Positions 32,917 to 44,357 of a stretch of 64,000 nucleotides of DNA are shown here, piece by piece. Within the stretch, counting starts at the first letter, position 1. Every line of letters starts with the position of its first letter. The position numbers were made by a program, and so were the translations under genes. Source of the stretch: Byssothecium circinans (Eukaryota > Ascomycota > Dothideomycetes > Pleosporales > Massarinaceae). Location: positions 1-64,000 of the forward strand of contig ML977003.1 in NCBI GenBank assembly GCA_010015675.1, written 5' to 3'. The notes under the pieces are model-generated. The model was not told where the DNA came from. It did no database searches and was given only the letters and a program-made list of their open reading frames with translations.

Positions 32917-35573
32917 CTATTCCTGGCCCGCTCTCCCAGCACCACCAGCACCAGCACCACCCATCCGTTCGATATTACTCAAGATGCGACTCTTGCTCCC
33001 ACTCATGCTCCGATTCAGACCGGATGCGCCACCGCCATAGCCAAATCCACCTGGTGCGCGCAGACCGGAAGGTTTGGCGATGCCACTTCCACTTCCACCG
33101 CTGCCGCTGCCGCCATTACTTCCACGCTCGCCCAATGCGCTTCCGGGTCTTCCCCCACCGAGTGCGGACCCAGGACGACTTGACGACGAAGATGCAGGCG
33201 CAGGACCGCCAGCTAGGAAGCCCGTGGACCGCATATTCTGCGCCGGCGCGGGACGGTCCGACGACGACGCAGACCGCCTATGCGCTGTGTTTGTTGAAGA
33301 TGAAGGAGGAGCAGCCTGCGATTTTCTAAATTCTTCCTGTTGCATCTCCTCCATCTTCTCGCCGCACATGGCGAGCATTTGCTCGGCCGCTGCTACCAAT
33401 TCGCCCTTCTCGACGCGCTCGGCTTCTAGGTCTCGCAGTAGATTGTCCTGAGAGGAGCGTAGGGACTGGAGTTCTGACTGCAGGCCCGCGAGTTTTGCCT
33501 TCAGGCTCTCGAGTTCCGCCCTTTGGGCTTCAATCTGTTTGAGGTCGGCGGGGAGAGATGTTGTGGGCGCGGCGGTGGATGGGACTTGGTTGCAGAACTC
33601 GCACTTCTCTCCTAAATTCTCGTTGGAAGGCAGCGGGCCGTCGGGAATGACCTTGGAGAAGGTGTCGTGTTTCTTCTCGGCTTCTTCGACGCGACGTTCC
33701 AGACGGATGATCTGGAGACGGAGTTCTTTGCATCGCTCATCTGCCTTCTTCTGGTAGCTCTCTTTGAGCGCCTTGATCTTCTTTTCGTGCTTCGCCTTGT
33801 ACGCTGCGTGGAGATCGCGCGCGACTTCGTTGACCTTCTCTGCAATGGCGGTCTGGCACTCGATTTCGGAGTAAATCTTCTTGTTTTCGGCGTCCTCGTC
33901 TGGGTTGATGAATGTTGTCATATCAACATTCTTACTTTCAGCTTCGATGAGTCGGGTTTCCAGCTCTGACGAGCGCTGTTCAGCTTCTTCGGCGCGCCTT
34001 TCGACTTCCGCAAGTCGTATACTCATTTGCTCTCTCTCTGCCTCACCCTCTGTCAGATCAGCTTGGACACCCGCGAGCATTGACTGCACTTCTTCGCCCT
34101 TCTTCCTCCAGTCTTCCATTTGCGCTTCTGAGTGCTCACGCGCGGACCGCTCATCACGAAGCAGTTCTTGCGCTTCGCCAACACGACGCTCAGCATCCGA
34201 AACTGCCTTGACCAAAGATTCCACCTGTGCTTCCTTCCCAGAAAGACTGGCCGAAAGCGAAGAGATTTGAGACTGGAAACTCGACTTCAAGCTCTCTAGC
34301 TCGCGAATCGTAACAGTAGGCACAGATCGCGGCGTCGGCGCAGGGGGCAGTTCAAAGTCGAGGAGATTCAACATAGGCCGATTGTGACGGGGAGTGGACA
34401 GAACGTTCGCAGATGCTCCCTTGCCTGGTGAACGCTGGTTGTTGTAGAATGAGAGCAGATTGGGTTCGGTCGTGGACTTGGGCGGCGATGCACAGCTGCG
34501 TGGAGAGCCACGGCGGGAAGTTGAGAAGGCTTCGAACTGTGCGGTGAAGTCAAGGAGCAAATTGGTAGTGTCTCCATCCTTGCGTGAGCGGCGTGGCGTG
34601 GGAGACGGCGTGCGCTCGGTTCGACGGACTGTGGAAGGGGTCATCTGCGCGCGAGCGCGAGGTGTCGTCTGCCTCTACATTAGCAATTGGTGGTTGGATA
34701 TCGCACTCCATGGCTTACCTGATCCAGAAGTCCATTTCTCGTAGGGCTCTGCCTCAACGAAGCAAACTTGGTCATATCAATGCCCGGCATCTCAGAGAAG
34801 GCACTAAAGCACGTATCGTCCATGTTCACGCTCGACGGCTCCGGACCATCTGGATCGAATTCCGAATCTTCAATGCCCGTGTCTTCCATAGCAAGCACCC
34901 CGTTGTTGGTTTGAAACGTAGATGTTCGCTGCTGGGTCTCAATCCGCTTTTCGTCCATGATGCGCATAGCAACGGTCAAGCCTTCATTTTCCCGCAGCAC
35001 ATCCTCCCTATGCGACAACGACGGTCGCTTCGTGGGTGTGGAAAAGGCTTCGGCGAGGTTTTCTTGAGGTGCGGCCGGGAGACGCTGTGTCGATTCTGGG
35101 GTGGCGATACGAGATGACTTCGATGGTGAGCTCCTGCGCGAGCGGTTGCTCCTGGCGGATCCCGGCCTCTCCTCTTCCATCGCAAGCTGTTTAGTTGGGC
35201 TCGCGCTTTTCTTTGGACTTGCTCTATTTGATGTACTGGAGTCCAAAGCCCCCTCCTCAGGTCCATCAAGAGATTGCGCCATCTTAACTGGGCTCATGCG
35301 CTCTTTCAATCCGAACTTCTTCTCTGGGCTCATCTTAAACGCAGACTGCGGCGCCTCGTCGTCAAAGTTCATGGACGACTTTATCGGCGTCGGAGCGACA
35401 TTTTCTTGATCGTTGTGATCAATGTGCGATTCGAAAGGCGAAGAGGGCGGGTTTTGCCAGTCGTCATCGTTCAGAACCGTCTCGTTGAGGTGGCCGTCGA
35501 AAACTGCGCCGTCGTAGTGGTTCGCGGCAACGTTGAGCTTCTCAGGCGAGAGTGTTGACATTGGCGCAGCCAT
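32917..35573 (-). CDS. Coiled-coil protein, probably spindle or SPB associated
   Basis: Exons 34719-35573 and 32917-34674 (44-nt intron, GTAAGC donor, GCTAAT branch, TAG acceptor) give 870 residues, starting MAAPMSTLSPEKLN. The N-terminal half is disordered and full of SP/TP sites typical of cyclin-kinase substrates (FKMSPEKKFGLKERMSPVK, ASPKKSASPTKQ), and holds DDTCFSAFSEMPGIDMTKFA. After the intron: RTERTPSPTPRRSRK, DTTNLLLDFTAQFEAFS and LNLLDFELPPAPTPRSVPTVT. Long coiled coils (about 400-730) follow, with a CEFC pair inside, then a Ser/Gly-rich basic tail. Similar ascomycete proteins are annotated as kinetoplast-associated or spindle-pole proteins. I infer a mitotic spindle or TACC-like role, but identity is not proven by a named domain. 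Confidence 0.82.
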
Positions 35574-35899
35574 GATCGCTGTGCTGATATGCAAAAGTGG
35601 CTAAAGAAGAAGTAAAGTTGCTGATACGTGTTGTGGTGAAAAGCGGGTGATGCAACGAGTTGCTCTTGTTTACAGGTAAACAAAGCTAGCTGCATCGAGC
35701 TAGATCATGTTCCGCAGATCCTGGCTTTCAACAGATATTAATTTGAACGTTTCATATCGCTGGTACACACTTATATTATACCCGTTGATATCGTTACAAG
35801 TAATATTTGTGCAAGATACTCCCACCCACTCTATATAATTGTACAGTCTTTCTCTAATACTAAGGTCAAATAACGCCATCCCATGCAGCAGTTCCCACA
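35574..35899. other. Short intergenic region
   Basis: Upstream of the coiled-coil gene and 3' side of the VPS9 gene. AT-rich, with no gene seen. Confidence 0.5.
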
Positions 35900-38138
35900 T
35901 CATCCATATCTAAGCGCGCCCCTCATAGCAGTAGCTAGCCTCTGATACTCCTTCAACAGCTCATCCACCTCCTTCAACTTCAAGTCCTGCGCATCCTTTG
36001 CGTCCAAAAACTTCTTCACAGGCGGTGTCGTCAGTCTCAGCTTCTCCAGCGCCGCTACAGCTCTCGCCCCCTTTTCATCCACCTGCGGTGTTTCAGCAGG
36101 CGGAGTATGTTGAGCAGGGAGAGAAGGAATTTGCTTGCTCTGTTCGGCGCTAGGCGTCGATGTTGCAGGAGTTCCGGTAGTACTACTGGTTGCTCTCCCA
36201 AATCGAGGCAGAACATTCATTCCCGCAAAACGGTTCAACGGGTTGAGGTTGTTTCCTAAATTGCGTATAGAGTCAACGGCAGAGTTGTTATTAGGAGGCG
36301 CGGCCGCGGGTTCTGTCTTTGATGTAGCTGATGTCGGCCTTCCGTCATTGGAAGACGCTGTGAATGCAGCACGCTTGCCGTTGGCGCTGGCAGCAGAGAG
36401 CGCAGAGTCCGCACTACGGTCCCGAATAGGTCGTCTGCCGGCGAAAAGGTCCGTCATCTTGGCTCCTAGGTCTTTCTGCTCATCCTTGCGATCATCTCCC
36501 AATATAGAACTTGCTGCGCTGGCGCTTGCATCGTCGTCTCCATCTATTCGAGACGGAGAGCTGACCAGCTTTCTCGCATCCTCGAGCGTCTTTGGTAGTG
36601 CTGGCCCTTCCACAGGACTGTTTGGGTCCATTTCTTTCATCCTGCCGAACAAGAACTTGAAGCTGTTATCCAGGGTGTTGTTGATTCTCCCTAATGCTTG
36701 GTCGGCAGAGTCGATGATTGAATCTCGAACGGCATCAGACGCAGCTTCTATACGATTCGTTTGCGCTGTGATGAGATTACTGAGGCGACGGTTTGCCTTC
36801 GTAGATGGACTAGGGGGAGCGTTCACAGCGGCCCCTTTCTGCGGCGGAGTACCACGACTCTGCACAAGGTCCGGAGCTTCGGACAAACCCAGCGCCATTG
36901 GCGTGACTTCTGATCGTGGTGTCGATGGGCGCGAGTTTGACTTTTCGGGGGCCGAGCCCTCGTCCGCGCGTAATGAAGAAAGATCTACCGTCTCCAGGAA
37001 GGTGATAGCAGCTTCAAGATTGACCAAACAGTATGCAGTCTCCCCGTCTACCCGACTGGAGCCTCTGAAGCGCTGAATAAACTTGAGATCGCTGATCACA
37101 TTGAGGCTTTCCGGGGGCATCGTGATGAGAGTGTAGATCAAGGTGGGTAGGATCTCGTCTGCGGAGGAAGAAGCTGGGAAGATCTTCGACAGAGCATCTA
37201 CTATGGACTTGTGTGTGGCGGTAAGATGTTGCAACTTGCCAAGCGGATAGCTGATGTCGTTCATCCTCAACAGGTCGTCTCTGGCTGAAGACAGGTACTC
37301 TCTAATGTCTCCTTCTCGGTCCTTTGTCTTCTGACGCCCCTCTCCCGTCATGTCCTCGGCGGTCATCAGCAGCTCTTTCAAACCAATTCCGACGAGCGAC
37401 AAGGCAGCGGTGCGTGAACGGAGCTTATGATCCCTCTCTTCGTCGTCTGTGCTGCGATGCCGCCAGATCCTCCCGTACACGTTCTCGCACACGGCCCTTT
37501 CCACAGCTTCCTCCAGAGCAGCACGCTTGATCTCGAGGTGTTTTCTGGCTCTCTTCCTGTCCGACATCTCCGAAGCACTGAGCATCTGCTGCTCCCCGCC
37601 ATCGCCATTGTTGGACCGGATCGAGGCTGGTCGGCTGGAAGCGAGCTTCTTGAAGGTGTCGCTTGTAAGTCGCGCAGATAGGGTGGCTATGTGGGTGTTG
37701 ATCTTGGCCGAGGCGCGGGTGTAGAAGTCTTGGAAGAGTTCAGAGAGGGCGTCCGCAGTGAGCGGGCTAGGGTGCACTTTGGCGGAGAGAGACTCGAGGA
37801 ACCTAAAGCAGTCAGTCTTGATTTGAACAGTGCTTCATAGTGTCCAGGACAGACCTCTCCGTTAGGCTCCGAATCTCAATGGGGAGCTCCTCGAACCGAT
37901 CCGGCACTGCCAGCTCTGGCTGGGTTGCATGCTCGTCCTCCCTTGTCGAGGCGAATACACTCCCATCATGGCCCTCATCTTCAGGCGACAGCGGTATCTT
38001 GAGCGGATCCACAATGCTGGGTACAGCTGGTCCCTGGAGGGTGCTGGCTCTGCTGCGGGATATTGGACTCCTTTCGCGTGAACCCTCCAGGCGCGTAAAC
38101 GACTTCGAAGCGTGCAGGTTGCGTGGTCGTTCGGCCAT
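35900..38138 (-). CDS. VPS9-domain Rab5-type GEF (Muk1-like)
   Basis: Exons 37855-38138 and 35900-37802 (52-nt intron, donor GTCTGT, branch CTGACTG, acceptor TTTAG) give 728 residues. The joined N-terminal half carries FLESLSAKVHPSPLTADALSELFQDFY, then ENVYGRIWRH and GLKELLMTAEDM, the helical bundle before VPS9. The VPS9 core reads SYPLGKLQHLTATHKSIVDAL, then SADEILPTLIYTLITM, LISDLKFIQRF-like and AYCLVNLEAAITFLETVDL. In this family the conserved Asp and Tyr (here SADEILP and GETAYCLVNLEAA) open Vps21/Rab5-class GTPases at endosomes. The C-terminal 350 residues are Ser/Ala-rich, ending in a short amphipathic segment (DLKLKEVDELLKEYQRL). Muk1 is the closest yeast layout I know; Vps9 itself has a CUE domain that is not seen here. 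Confidence 0.87.
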
Positions 38139-38447
38139 TGTGTTGTCGGGAATGTGGTGCGAGTGCGGTATTTAAGAGGTCGCGTGCCATCGGCACTCTA
38201 GACAGCAAAGTGATACATGTACAGTACCTTTACCTTCTTGGCCCGAAACGTCATGTTAACTGTTCGACCATGCGGCGGTACCGGCCTGTAACGGGGAGAA
38301 GTGGCGGGGCCGAGGTGTGCCGCGTGCGGGCGCGCATTGTACCGCGTGAACAGCGTCATGTCCCGCATTCATGGTGAAAGTGAGAGAAGCGTCAATATTA
38401 CGCTCACACTCCTCCACCCCAACCTCACCTATTTCTCTGCCTAAAAA
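38139..38447. promoter_or_regulatory. Divergent promoter of the VPS9 gene and ATG15
   Basis: 309 bp between divergent start codons. Both genes feed the endosome/vacuole route, so shared control is possible. No named site recognised. Confidence 0.45.
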
Positions 38448-40448
38448 ATGCGCAGAATACGCCCCTGTACCTCGCCTGCAAGGGTCACTGCATCCCTCCT
38501 ACTTTCCTTCCTCGCCGTCTCAAACGCGCTCGAACTGCCCGTCCTCCCGCCGCCGACATCGCCGAGCCCGCACGAGATAGCGGAGAAGGACTTCTCGCTC
38601 CGACACATATTCCACCATGGCACATATGAGTACCCGGAGCTCCACAGAAGATTAGACGTGCCAGAAACAGCCCAAGTATGGATGGAAGACGAGGACAGCG
38701 AGCGCGAACGGGTGCCGCCACTGCGGGCAAGAGCAGAGATAACCAACATACAGCGGCTAGTAGACCGGAGCAGGCCGACAATAGACGGGATACTGGACTG
38801 GGGGCGGAAGACGGGCAAGGCGGTGCAGTTGGCCGCCGAAGACTGGACTATCGACGAGCTGCAAGGGCCGAATGTGACGGACAAAGAGACGGTCTTGAGC
38901 TTTGCGCGTATGGCGTCAAACGCATACATTTTGGAGCCACACACCGGAGAGTGGGAAGACGTAGGCGGAGGCTTCAACTACACAGAAGACTTTGGGTGGG
39001 AGAAGGACGGCTTGCGCGGGCACATCTTCGCCGACACCACGAACTCGACTGTGGTCATAGGCTTGAAGGGAACGTCGCCCGCCCTGTTCGACGGCTCCGA
39101 GACCACCACGAACGATAAGATCAACGACAATCTCTTCTTCAGCTGCTGCTGTGGTCAAGGAGGGCAGTACTTGTGGAGGCAAGTCTGCGACTGCCAGACC
39201 TCTGTGTACACCTGCAACTCGACCTGCCTTGTCAGCGCTCTGCGGGCAAAGAACCGCTACTACTACGCCGCGCAGGACCTGTACCACAATGTCTCTGCGT
39301 TGTACCCGGATGCTGAGATCTGGATGGCAGGTCATTCGCTCGGAGGCGCCGTATCCTCCTTCATAAGCCTAACCTACGGCCACCCTGCAGTGACCTTCGA
39401 AGCCGTACCCGATGCCATGCCAGCCGCGCGCCTAGCTCTCCCCGTCCCTCCCGGCCATCAAATCGGCTCCATGCAGAAGCGCGAACTAACCGGAGGCTAC
39501 CACTTCGGCCACACCGCCGACCCCATCTACATGGGCTCCTGCAACCAAGCCAGCAGCGTGTGCACCTTAGGCGGCTACGCACTAGAGAGCACCTGCCACA
39601 CAGGCAAGAAATGCGTCTACGACACCGTCAAGGACTTTGGCTGGCGCGTGGGGATCGGCAACCACAAAATCGTCGGCGTCATCAAGCAAGTGCTAGAAAA
39701 ATACGACGCGCCTGCTGCGTGTGAGGCGTATGTCAACTGCACGGACTGCTATCCGTGGGAGTACTTTGAAAGTAATGGGACTGAGAGTACTACTTCATTC
39801 ATGGTGCCTAGTTCTACTTCTACTTCTACTTCTACGTCTTCGAAGACGAGGACTGAGACGTGTAAGACGCCGGGGTGGTTTGGATGTTTGGATGAGACGA
39901 CGACGACGACTACTACCAGCACGACTACGCCTTCCATCACCACCACCACAACGACCACATCGAAGAAGACAAGCTCGACTTCAACTTCGACCTGCAAAAC
40001 ACCAGGCTGGTTCGGCTGCCTCGACGACGACAACGAGTCAACAACAACAACATCGAAACACACCACGCCCTCCCACGCACCCGCACCATCCATAACCACA
40101 ACCTCCATCCCACCTACATCGTCGTCCCAAACGTCAAAGTGCCACCGCTACGGCTGGTTCGGCGGCTGTCTCGATCCCACGGATACACATACTCCGTCCC
40201 CTACTATCACTACATCGCACAGGCGGAAACACACCGCAACGCCAACACCTACGGCGACGCCTACGCCTACGTCGACTACCTGCACGCATAAAGCGTTCTT
40301 CGGGCTCATCTGTCTCGACGACGACAACGACGATGACGATGGTGATGCAGATCCTGGGACGAAGGGGAGGAGGAAGAAACACTCAAAGACTGATGAGGTG
40401 GGCGAGGCGGTGGTTACGCGGACGGAGACGGAGAGGATGGAGATGTAG
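38448..40448 (+). CDS. ATG15: Atg15, vacuolar phospholipase
   Basis: Single exon of 666 residues. A signal-anchor (about 12-27, [16 protein letters not shown]) should place a short cytosolic end and a luminal lipase. Atg15 reaches the vacuole by the multivesicular-body route and breaks down autophagic and Cvt body membranes. The lipase motif GHSLGG (Ser297) is intact. [15 protein letters not shown], the Cys-rich [10 protein letters not shown] segment, DPIYMG and GIGNHKIVG (probable catalytic Asp and His neighbourhoods) are all present. After about residue 455 comes a Thr/Ser-rich tail with four cysteine modules: [11 protein letters not shown] at about 472 and 515, [12 protein letters not shown] at about 565, and [13 protein letters not shown] at about 612. 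Such tails occur in filamentous ascomycete Atg15 and not in yeast. Confidence 0.93.
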   Translation: MRRIRPCTSPARVTASLLLSFLAVSNALELPVLPPPTSPSPHEIAEKDFSLRHIFHHGTYEYPELHRRLDVPETAQVWMEDEDSERERVPPLRARAEITNIQRLVDRSRPTIDGILDWGRKTGKAVQLAAEDWTIDELQGPNVTDKETVLSFARMASNAYILEPHTGEWEDVGGGFNYTEDFGWEKDGLRGHIFADTTNSTVVIGLKGTSPALFDGSETTTNDKINDNLFFSCCCGQGGQYLWRQVCDCQTSVYTCNSTCLVSALRAKNRYYYAAQDLYHNVSALYPDAEIWMAGHSLGGAVSSFISLTYGHPAVTFEAVPDAMPAARLALPVPPGHQIGSMQKRELTGGYHFGHTADPIYMGSCNQASSVCTLGGYALESTCHTGKKCVYDTVKDFGWRVGIGNHKIVGVIKQVLEKYDAPAACEAYVNCTDCYPWEYFESNGTESTTSFMVPSSTSTSTSTSSKTRTETCKTPGWFGCLDETTTTTTTSTTTPSITTTTTTTSKKTSSTSTSTCKTPGWFGCLDDDNESTTTTSKHTTPSHAPAPSITTTSIPPTSSSQTSKCHRYGWFGGCLDPTDTHTPSPTITTSHRRKHTATPTPTATPTPTSTTCTHKAFFGLICLDDDNDDDDGDADPGTKGRRKKHSKTDEVGEAVVTRTETERMEM

Positions 40449-40940
40449 GGTGCAGGTATGTTATTTGACTTGTGTTATTTGGGTGTCGGGTTCTGCATTT
40501 GTGTGTGCGTGGTATGGGAAGCGTGCGGTTGGGTCACTCGCTTGGGTTTGGTTTATTGGTGTTGATGGTGTCGATGGTGGTGTTGGGTGGTGTATATATA
40601 CGGCACGACGTGCTTTTAACACGTAGCACATAGCACAAGGCATAAGGCATAAAGCATATGAATTAGCATAGTAGTAGCATCAAATTGGCGTTACACCATT
40701 CATTCACTACAAGCCCAAACTATAACGTTAAACTATACAATTAATAACTACGTAGTACATATTCCCCCACATCCCCACAATCATATACATACTCCACCAC
40801 CATAAAAGAAACTCCAACAAAGCTTCATGGGTATAGACTATCTATAGAATAGAGCATATACAGAGGCATATATACATACGTACTTTCCCTCCACCCACTC
40901 CACTCCACTCCATCTCCCATCCTTCCCGCCGAATATTCCA
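40449..40940. other. Convergent 3' region between ATG15 and the F-box gene
   Basis: AT-rich with several TATATA runs. Holds the 3' ends of both genes. No coding frame. Confidence 0.5.
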
Positions 40941-42662
40941 TCACACAAACCCCTCCTCCCCACCCCACTCCAACCCATACACCACACCCCTACACTCCAC
41001 CCTTACAGGCTCCAACACCACACACTCGCCCCTCCTCCCGCAATTCCCATAAAACTGCCAGCCACAGCCCTCGATGAACGCATAATCACCGGGGACGCCG
41101 GCGCGCTTATCCTTATCCGCATTATCCGTGTCGTGGGTAGTAGGAACGAGTTGGGAGAGCGAGAAGACGGGGTCGAGGAAAGCGCGCGGGTCGAGCGAGT
41201 AGATGAGGAGCGTGCGCCAGGACGCGATGGCTATGCGGTGGGCGTGCGGGGAGGTGGCGACGACGAGGCCGAGGGAGGAGAGGTTGTAGAGATCGGGGAG
41301 GCCGGCGAGTTCGGCGACGAAGACGTGGTTGAGGTTGGGGTAGTCTTCTGTCAGGGCCCAGGGGTGGCATTCGTTTGGGTATTGGAGGGATTTTATCAGG
41401 AAAGCGCCCTTGCGCTTCCGGGGGTCGAAGCGGCCCGCTCGCGTGATGGCGAGTTGTAGGGCGGTGTTGACGCAGGTGGGGTTGCCGTTGTTGAGGTCTG
41501 CGATCTGGACGGAGTGGTGGTGGTGGATGGCGAGGGGGCTTGGGGCGAGGGTGCGGCCCGGGAAGGCTTCGAGGATGTTTGGGAGATGGGGGACGCGGCG
41601 GGAGAACTCGGTGAGCGTGCGGTCTGCGAGGAGTTTGGTTGTCAGTGCAGGGATCGTACTATCCGCGGCGAGGAGATGGACGTATCTCCCCGCCACTGAG
41701 ATTTTCGTCAGATTTAGCAACGGCTTGTCTGCCTCCAATGTAGAGAGCATGGTCAGTTTCACACTGTGGTGGTTTGTGCTGAGTGGGTCGTCGTCAAAGC
41801 CCTCCTTGGAGTAAATCGTGACGCGGTGGTGGAAACACAGGGACGGGTAGGGGTCGCTCTTGGAACTGCTCCAGGCTATGATGGGCCTTCCATCAACCGC
41901 GAAAGCCATGTCCATGAAGACATCTCCATCATGTGGCACGATGGTGTAGATGTTCAGGATTCGGGCACCTTGGAGCTTTGGGTCCAAGGCAAGATGGAAC
42001 AATTTCCACGGCATGCTCTCTTCGTCTCTGGAGTCGTGGTTGGGTCCGTAGAGGAGGGCTATCTGCAGACAAGGGTTTAACACATCGTCGAATGCATATA
42101 ATGGCGCAATCTTGAAAATTTTGTACTCCGTAGGTACGTTTTCGCTAGGTGGGTATAGGTATCGGGAGAATTGGTCTGTCGATATGCAGTGCTCTAAACG
42201 TGGGCTGCCTTCCCGGATGCCATACAAATTTATTAACCCGGCTTTTTCTTTGACTTCGCATAGTAGCAAGGTATCTTCAGTGGCTTTCACCTGCGCTGGG
42301 AGTCGGATTCGGCCCCAATTGTACTCAAGCCAGGTCCATCTCAGAATACCACTGAGCTTTCGATCGACGCAACGTTCGGCTTCCCAAACGTGAACATCCG
42401 CTGTTCGAGCGACGTCATGGAACAGATGCTGAGTCGCTCTTTTTCCAAAAAGCTTGATCAATGCTTTGGCGTCTCTTCTAATGCTGTCAGATAGGATGCG
42501 TTGTCCTGGGATGCGGGCCAGTTGGTCATGGAGAAGGCTCGTTGAAGCAAGCGCATGTTGGCGGAAGATTTTGGCGGTTTGCAGACAGTTGTAAAAGGAG
42601 GTTGGATCGAGATTGTGCAGGATGTCCCTGATGAGCTCGGGGGGCAAGCTGAGCAGCGACAT
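40941..42662 (-). CDS. F-box protein
   Basis: Single exon of 573 residues from the ATG at 42662. The N-terminus MSLLSLPPELIRDILHNLDPTSFYNCLQTAKIF is a clear F-box (residues 2-45), which binds Skp1 and links a target to an SCF ubiquitin ligase. The remainder is a long beta-rich region without LRR or WD40 repeats that I can name; several segments (VHVWEAERCVDRKLSG, PIIAWSSSKSDPYPSL, HRIAIASWRTLLIYSLDP) hint at a degenerate propeller-like fold. The C-terminus is Gly/Glu-rich. Filamentous fungi have many F-box proteins of unknown target, and this is one of them. Confidence 0.86.
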   Translation of the reverse strand: MSLLSLPPELIRDILHNLDPTSFYNCLQTAKIFRQHALASTSLLHDQLARIPGQRILSDSIRRDAKALIKLFGKRATQHLFHDVARTADVHVWEAERCVDRKLSGILRWTWLEYNWGRIRLPAQVKATEDTLLLCEVKEKAGLINLYGIREGSPRLEHCISTDQFSRYLYPPSENVPTEYKIFKIAPLYAFDDVLNPCLQIALLYGPNHDSRDEESMPWKLFHLALDPKLQGARILNIYTIVPHDGDVFMDMAFAVDGRPIIAWSSSKSDPYPSLCFHHRVTIYSKEGFDDDPLSTNHHSVKLTMLSTLEADKPLLNLTKISVAGRYVHLLAADSTIPALTTKLLADRTLTEFSRRVPHLPNILEAFPGRTLAPSPLAIHHHHSVQIADLNNGNPTCVNTALQLAITRAGRFDPRKRKGAFLIKSLQYPNECHPWALTEDYPNLNHVFVAELAGLPDLYNLSSLGLVVATSPHAHRIAIASWRTLLIYSLDPRAFLDPVFSLSQLVPTTHDTDNADKDKRAGVPGDYAFIEGCGWQFYGNCGRRGECVVLEPVRVECRGVVYGLEWGGEEGFV

Positions 42663-43296
42663 GGCATGCGAAGTTTTGATTCCTCGTCGCTGGTGCTACT
42701 AAACCGTTAGCTGCGGCTCAACAAGTATCCCAAACGACAAGCCTATACGACAAAATGTAGGCTCGCAAATTGGTATCAAGACTCACCTAAGATGGATGAT
42801 CTTCTCTCCTCCTACAGGAAGAAGATCTCGAGCCCCGCTTTCCTGAGGTCAGGTACTATGAATCACGAAGCAGGAGCACCTTTGAAACATGTATAAATCG
42901 GCCGCTCACAGGGTATATTGCTTTGTGACCCGAGCGACTGTTTGCCGTACATGGATCATTGATCAGGTCGGGCCTGGGCTGTTTTCTAGGCAAACGTTGG
43001 CTGCATCGAGCATCGGTGTCAGGCTGTGGGGACGTGAGGTTGTTACTCAAGACAGGCATTGCCGCGCGGTTACACCTGCCTTTTTGAGCTCACAGGACGA
43101 AACACCAAACCAGGAGCATGGAAAAAGAGAAAACTATTTGAGCCTATCGTATTGAACAGTATCTACCAAGCATAAAAGTAAGAGTACATTCGAGTCGAAA
43201 TATTGAAGAAATCGAATTAGCATGGGAATACAACAATGCTTGAAATTTGAATAACCAGCTGCCATACCACCACAGAATCTGGAAAGTTTCTCGCTT
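42663..43296. other. Intergenic: F-box promoter and NSE1 3' side
   Basis: No convincing gene; the 42856-43155 frames on the two strands mirror each other. Confidence 0.5.
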
Positions 43297-44357
43297 TCAA
43301 CCTTCATCATCCTCGTCCATCATAGAATTCCGCCCACGCCCAGTAGTAGTTTTCCGCCTTCCACCGACCTGATCAGCCCTCTCCCCCACATATGTCTCTC
43401 CCTCCCAATCTGTCTTACACTTTGGACACTTCCTCGCATTGCCTTGTTGTCTCCGAAAATATTGCGTTGCGCAACGATCATGCCATCGTACTCCACAGTC
43501 CTTGTTGTCACACCGCAAGCCCACCGTCACGATTTCTCTGCATCCTTCACAGTCCCGTATCTTGATCGTAGGTTCTACATCGTCATCTTCGTCGCCTGGG
43601 GGGTCGTTGTATGTTTCCTTGAGGTAGGTGCGTAATTCCATGAGTGCACGGGGCGCGAGGGAATAGTAATTCGCTTTGGACTTTTGAAAGAAGCCCTGCG
43701 TCAGTAGCTGTTGGAGAACCTTCTCAGCCTCGCTCATTGGTATGGTCTTGGCTGTAGCTTCCGCCTGCATGCTCTCGTCCTCGCCTTCCGCTTCTGTTGC
43801 AGCCCGACTCTGTCTGTTGCGGGACACTTTAGCCAGATGTGATGCTTCCGTACTCTTGACCGCCATAATCTCGCGTGTCCTCGTGTTGTTCGTCTCGAAC
43901 ATCTGGTCGAGTAGCCGTTTTATGTAGGCGATCTCATCAGGAGTAAAGCTTGTTGCGATCTGGGTCAATGCGTCCGAAGTTGTGTTTACGAGGGCGTAGG
44001 TGAGGGTTCGGTCGTGCTGGTTCAGAGAGGATCGAATCTCATAGTCTAATGCGCCGATTTTCGAGTTTACGGTTTGGACCATTGAGGTAACGATTTGGGA
44101 GGTTATATCGTTGACGAGGCGCGCACGGTCGGGTTCTGGCGGCGAGTCATTAGCAGACGGTCTTCGGTTGCTTTTGTGACTTGGGCCGTATGCGAAGCTT
44201 GCAATTAATACTTACCGTGCGCTGTCAATATCGCTGCGATGACCGGTTTCATCTCGTCAAAGGTCATGACGGGCTGCGACAGGAAGGCCTGCAACAGCGC
44301 GCGGTGTGTGTGATTATAATTGCCATCATCGGGTGACTGATCACGGTCTCCGTTCAT
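43297..44357 (-). CDS. NSE1: Nse1, RING subunit of the SMC5/6 complex
   Basis: Exons 44216-44357 and 43297-44135 (80-nt intron, donor CACGGTAAGT, branch GCTAATGAC) give 326 residues starting MNGDRDQSPDDG. The N-terminal helical part (HRALLQAFLSQPVMTFDE, DRARLVNDITSQIV, LDYEIRSSLNQHDRTL.YALVNTTSD, FTPDEIAYIKRLLDQMF) is the winged-helix region typical of Nse1. The C-terminal C4HC3 RING-like finger runs from about 243 to 291 (CEGC, GLRCDNKDCGVRWHDRC, RKCPKC). A basic/acidic tail ends in DEDDEG. Nse1 pairs with Nse3 and Nse4 in SMC5/6, which works in DNA repair and replication-fork stability. All zinc ligands are present. Confidence 0.92.

Noticed and set aside
34584..35117. Plus-strand frame of 177 codons
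   Set aside because: Spans the antisense of both exons and the intron of the coiled-coil gene; no homology.
36135..37076. Plus-strand frame of 313 codons
   Set aside because: Antisense of the Ser/Ala-rich part of the VPS9 gene.
38441..38977. Minus-strand frame of 178 codons
   Set aside because: Antisense of the ATG15 N-terminal region, no coherent protein features.
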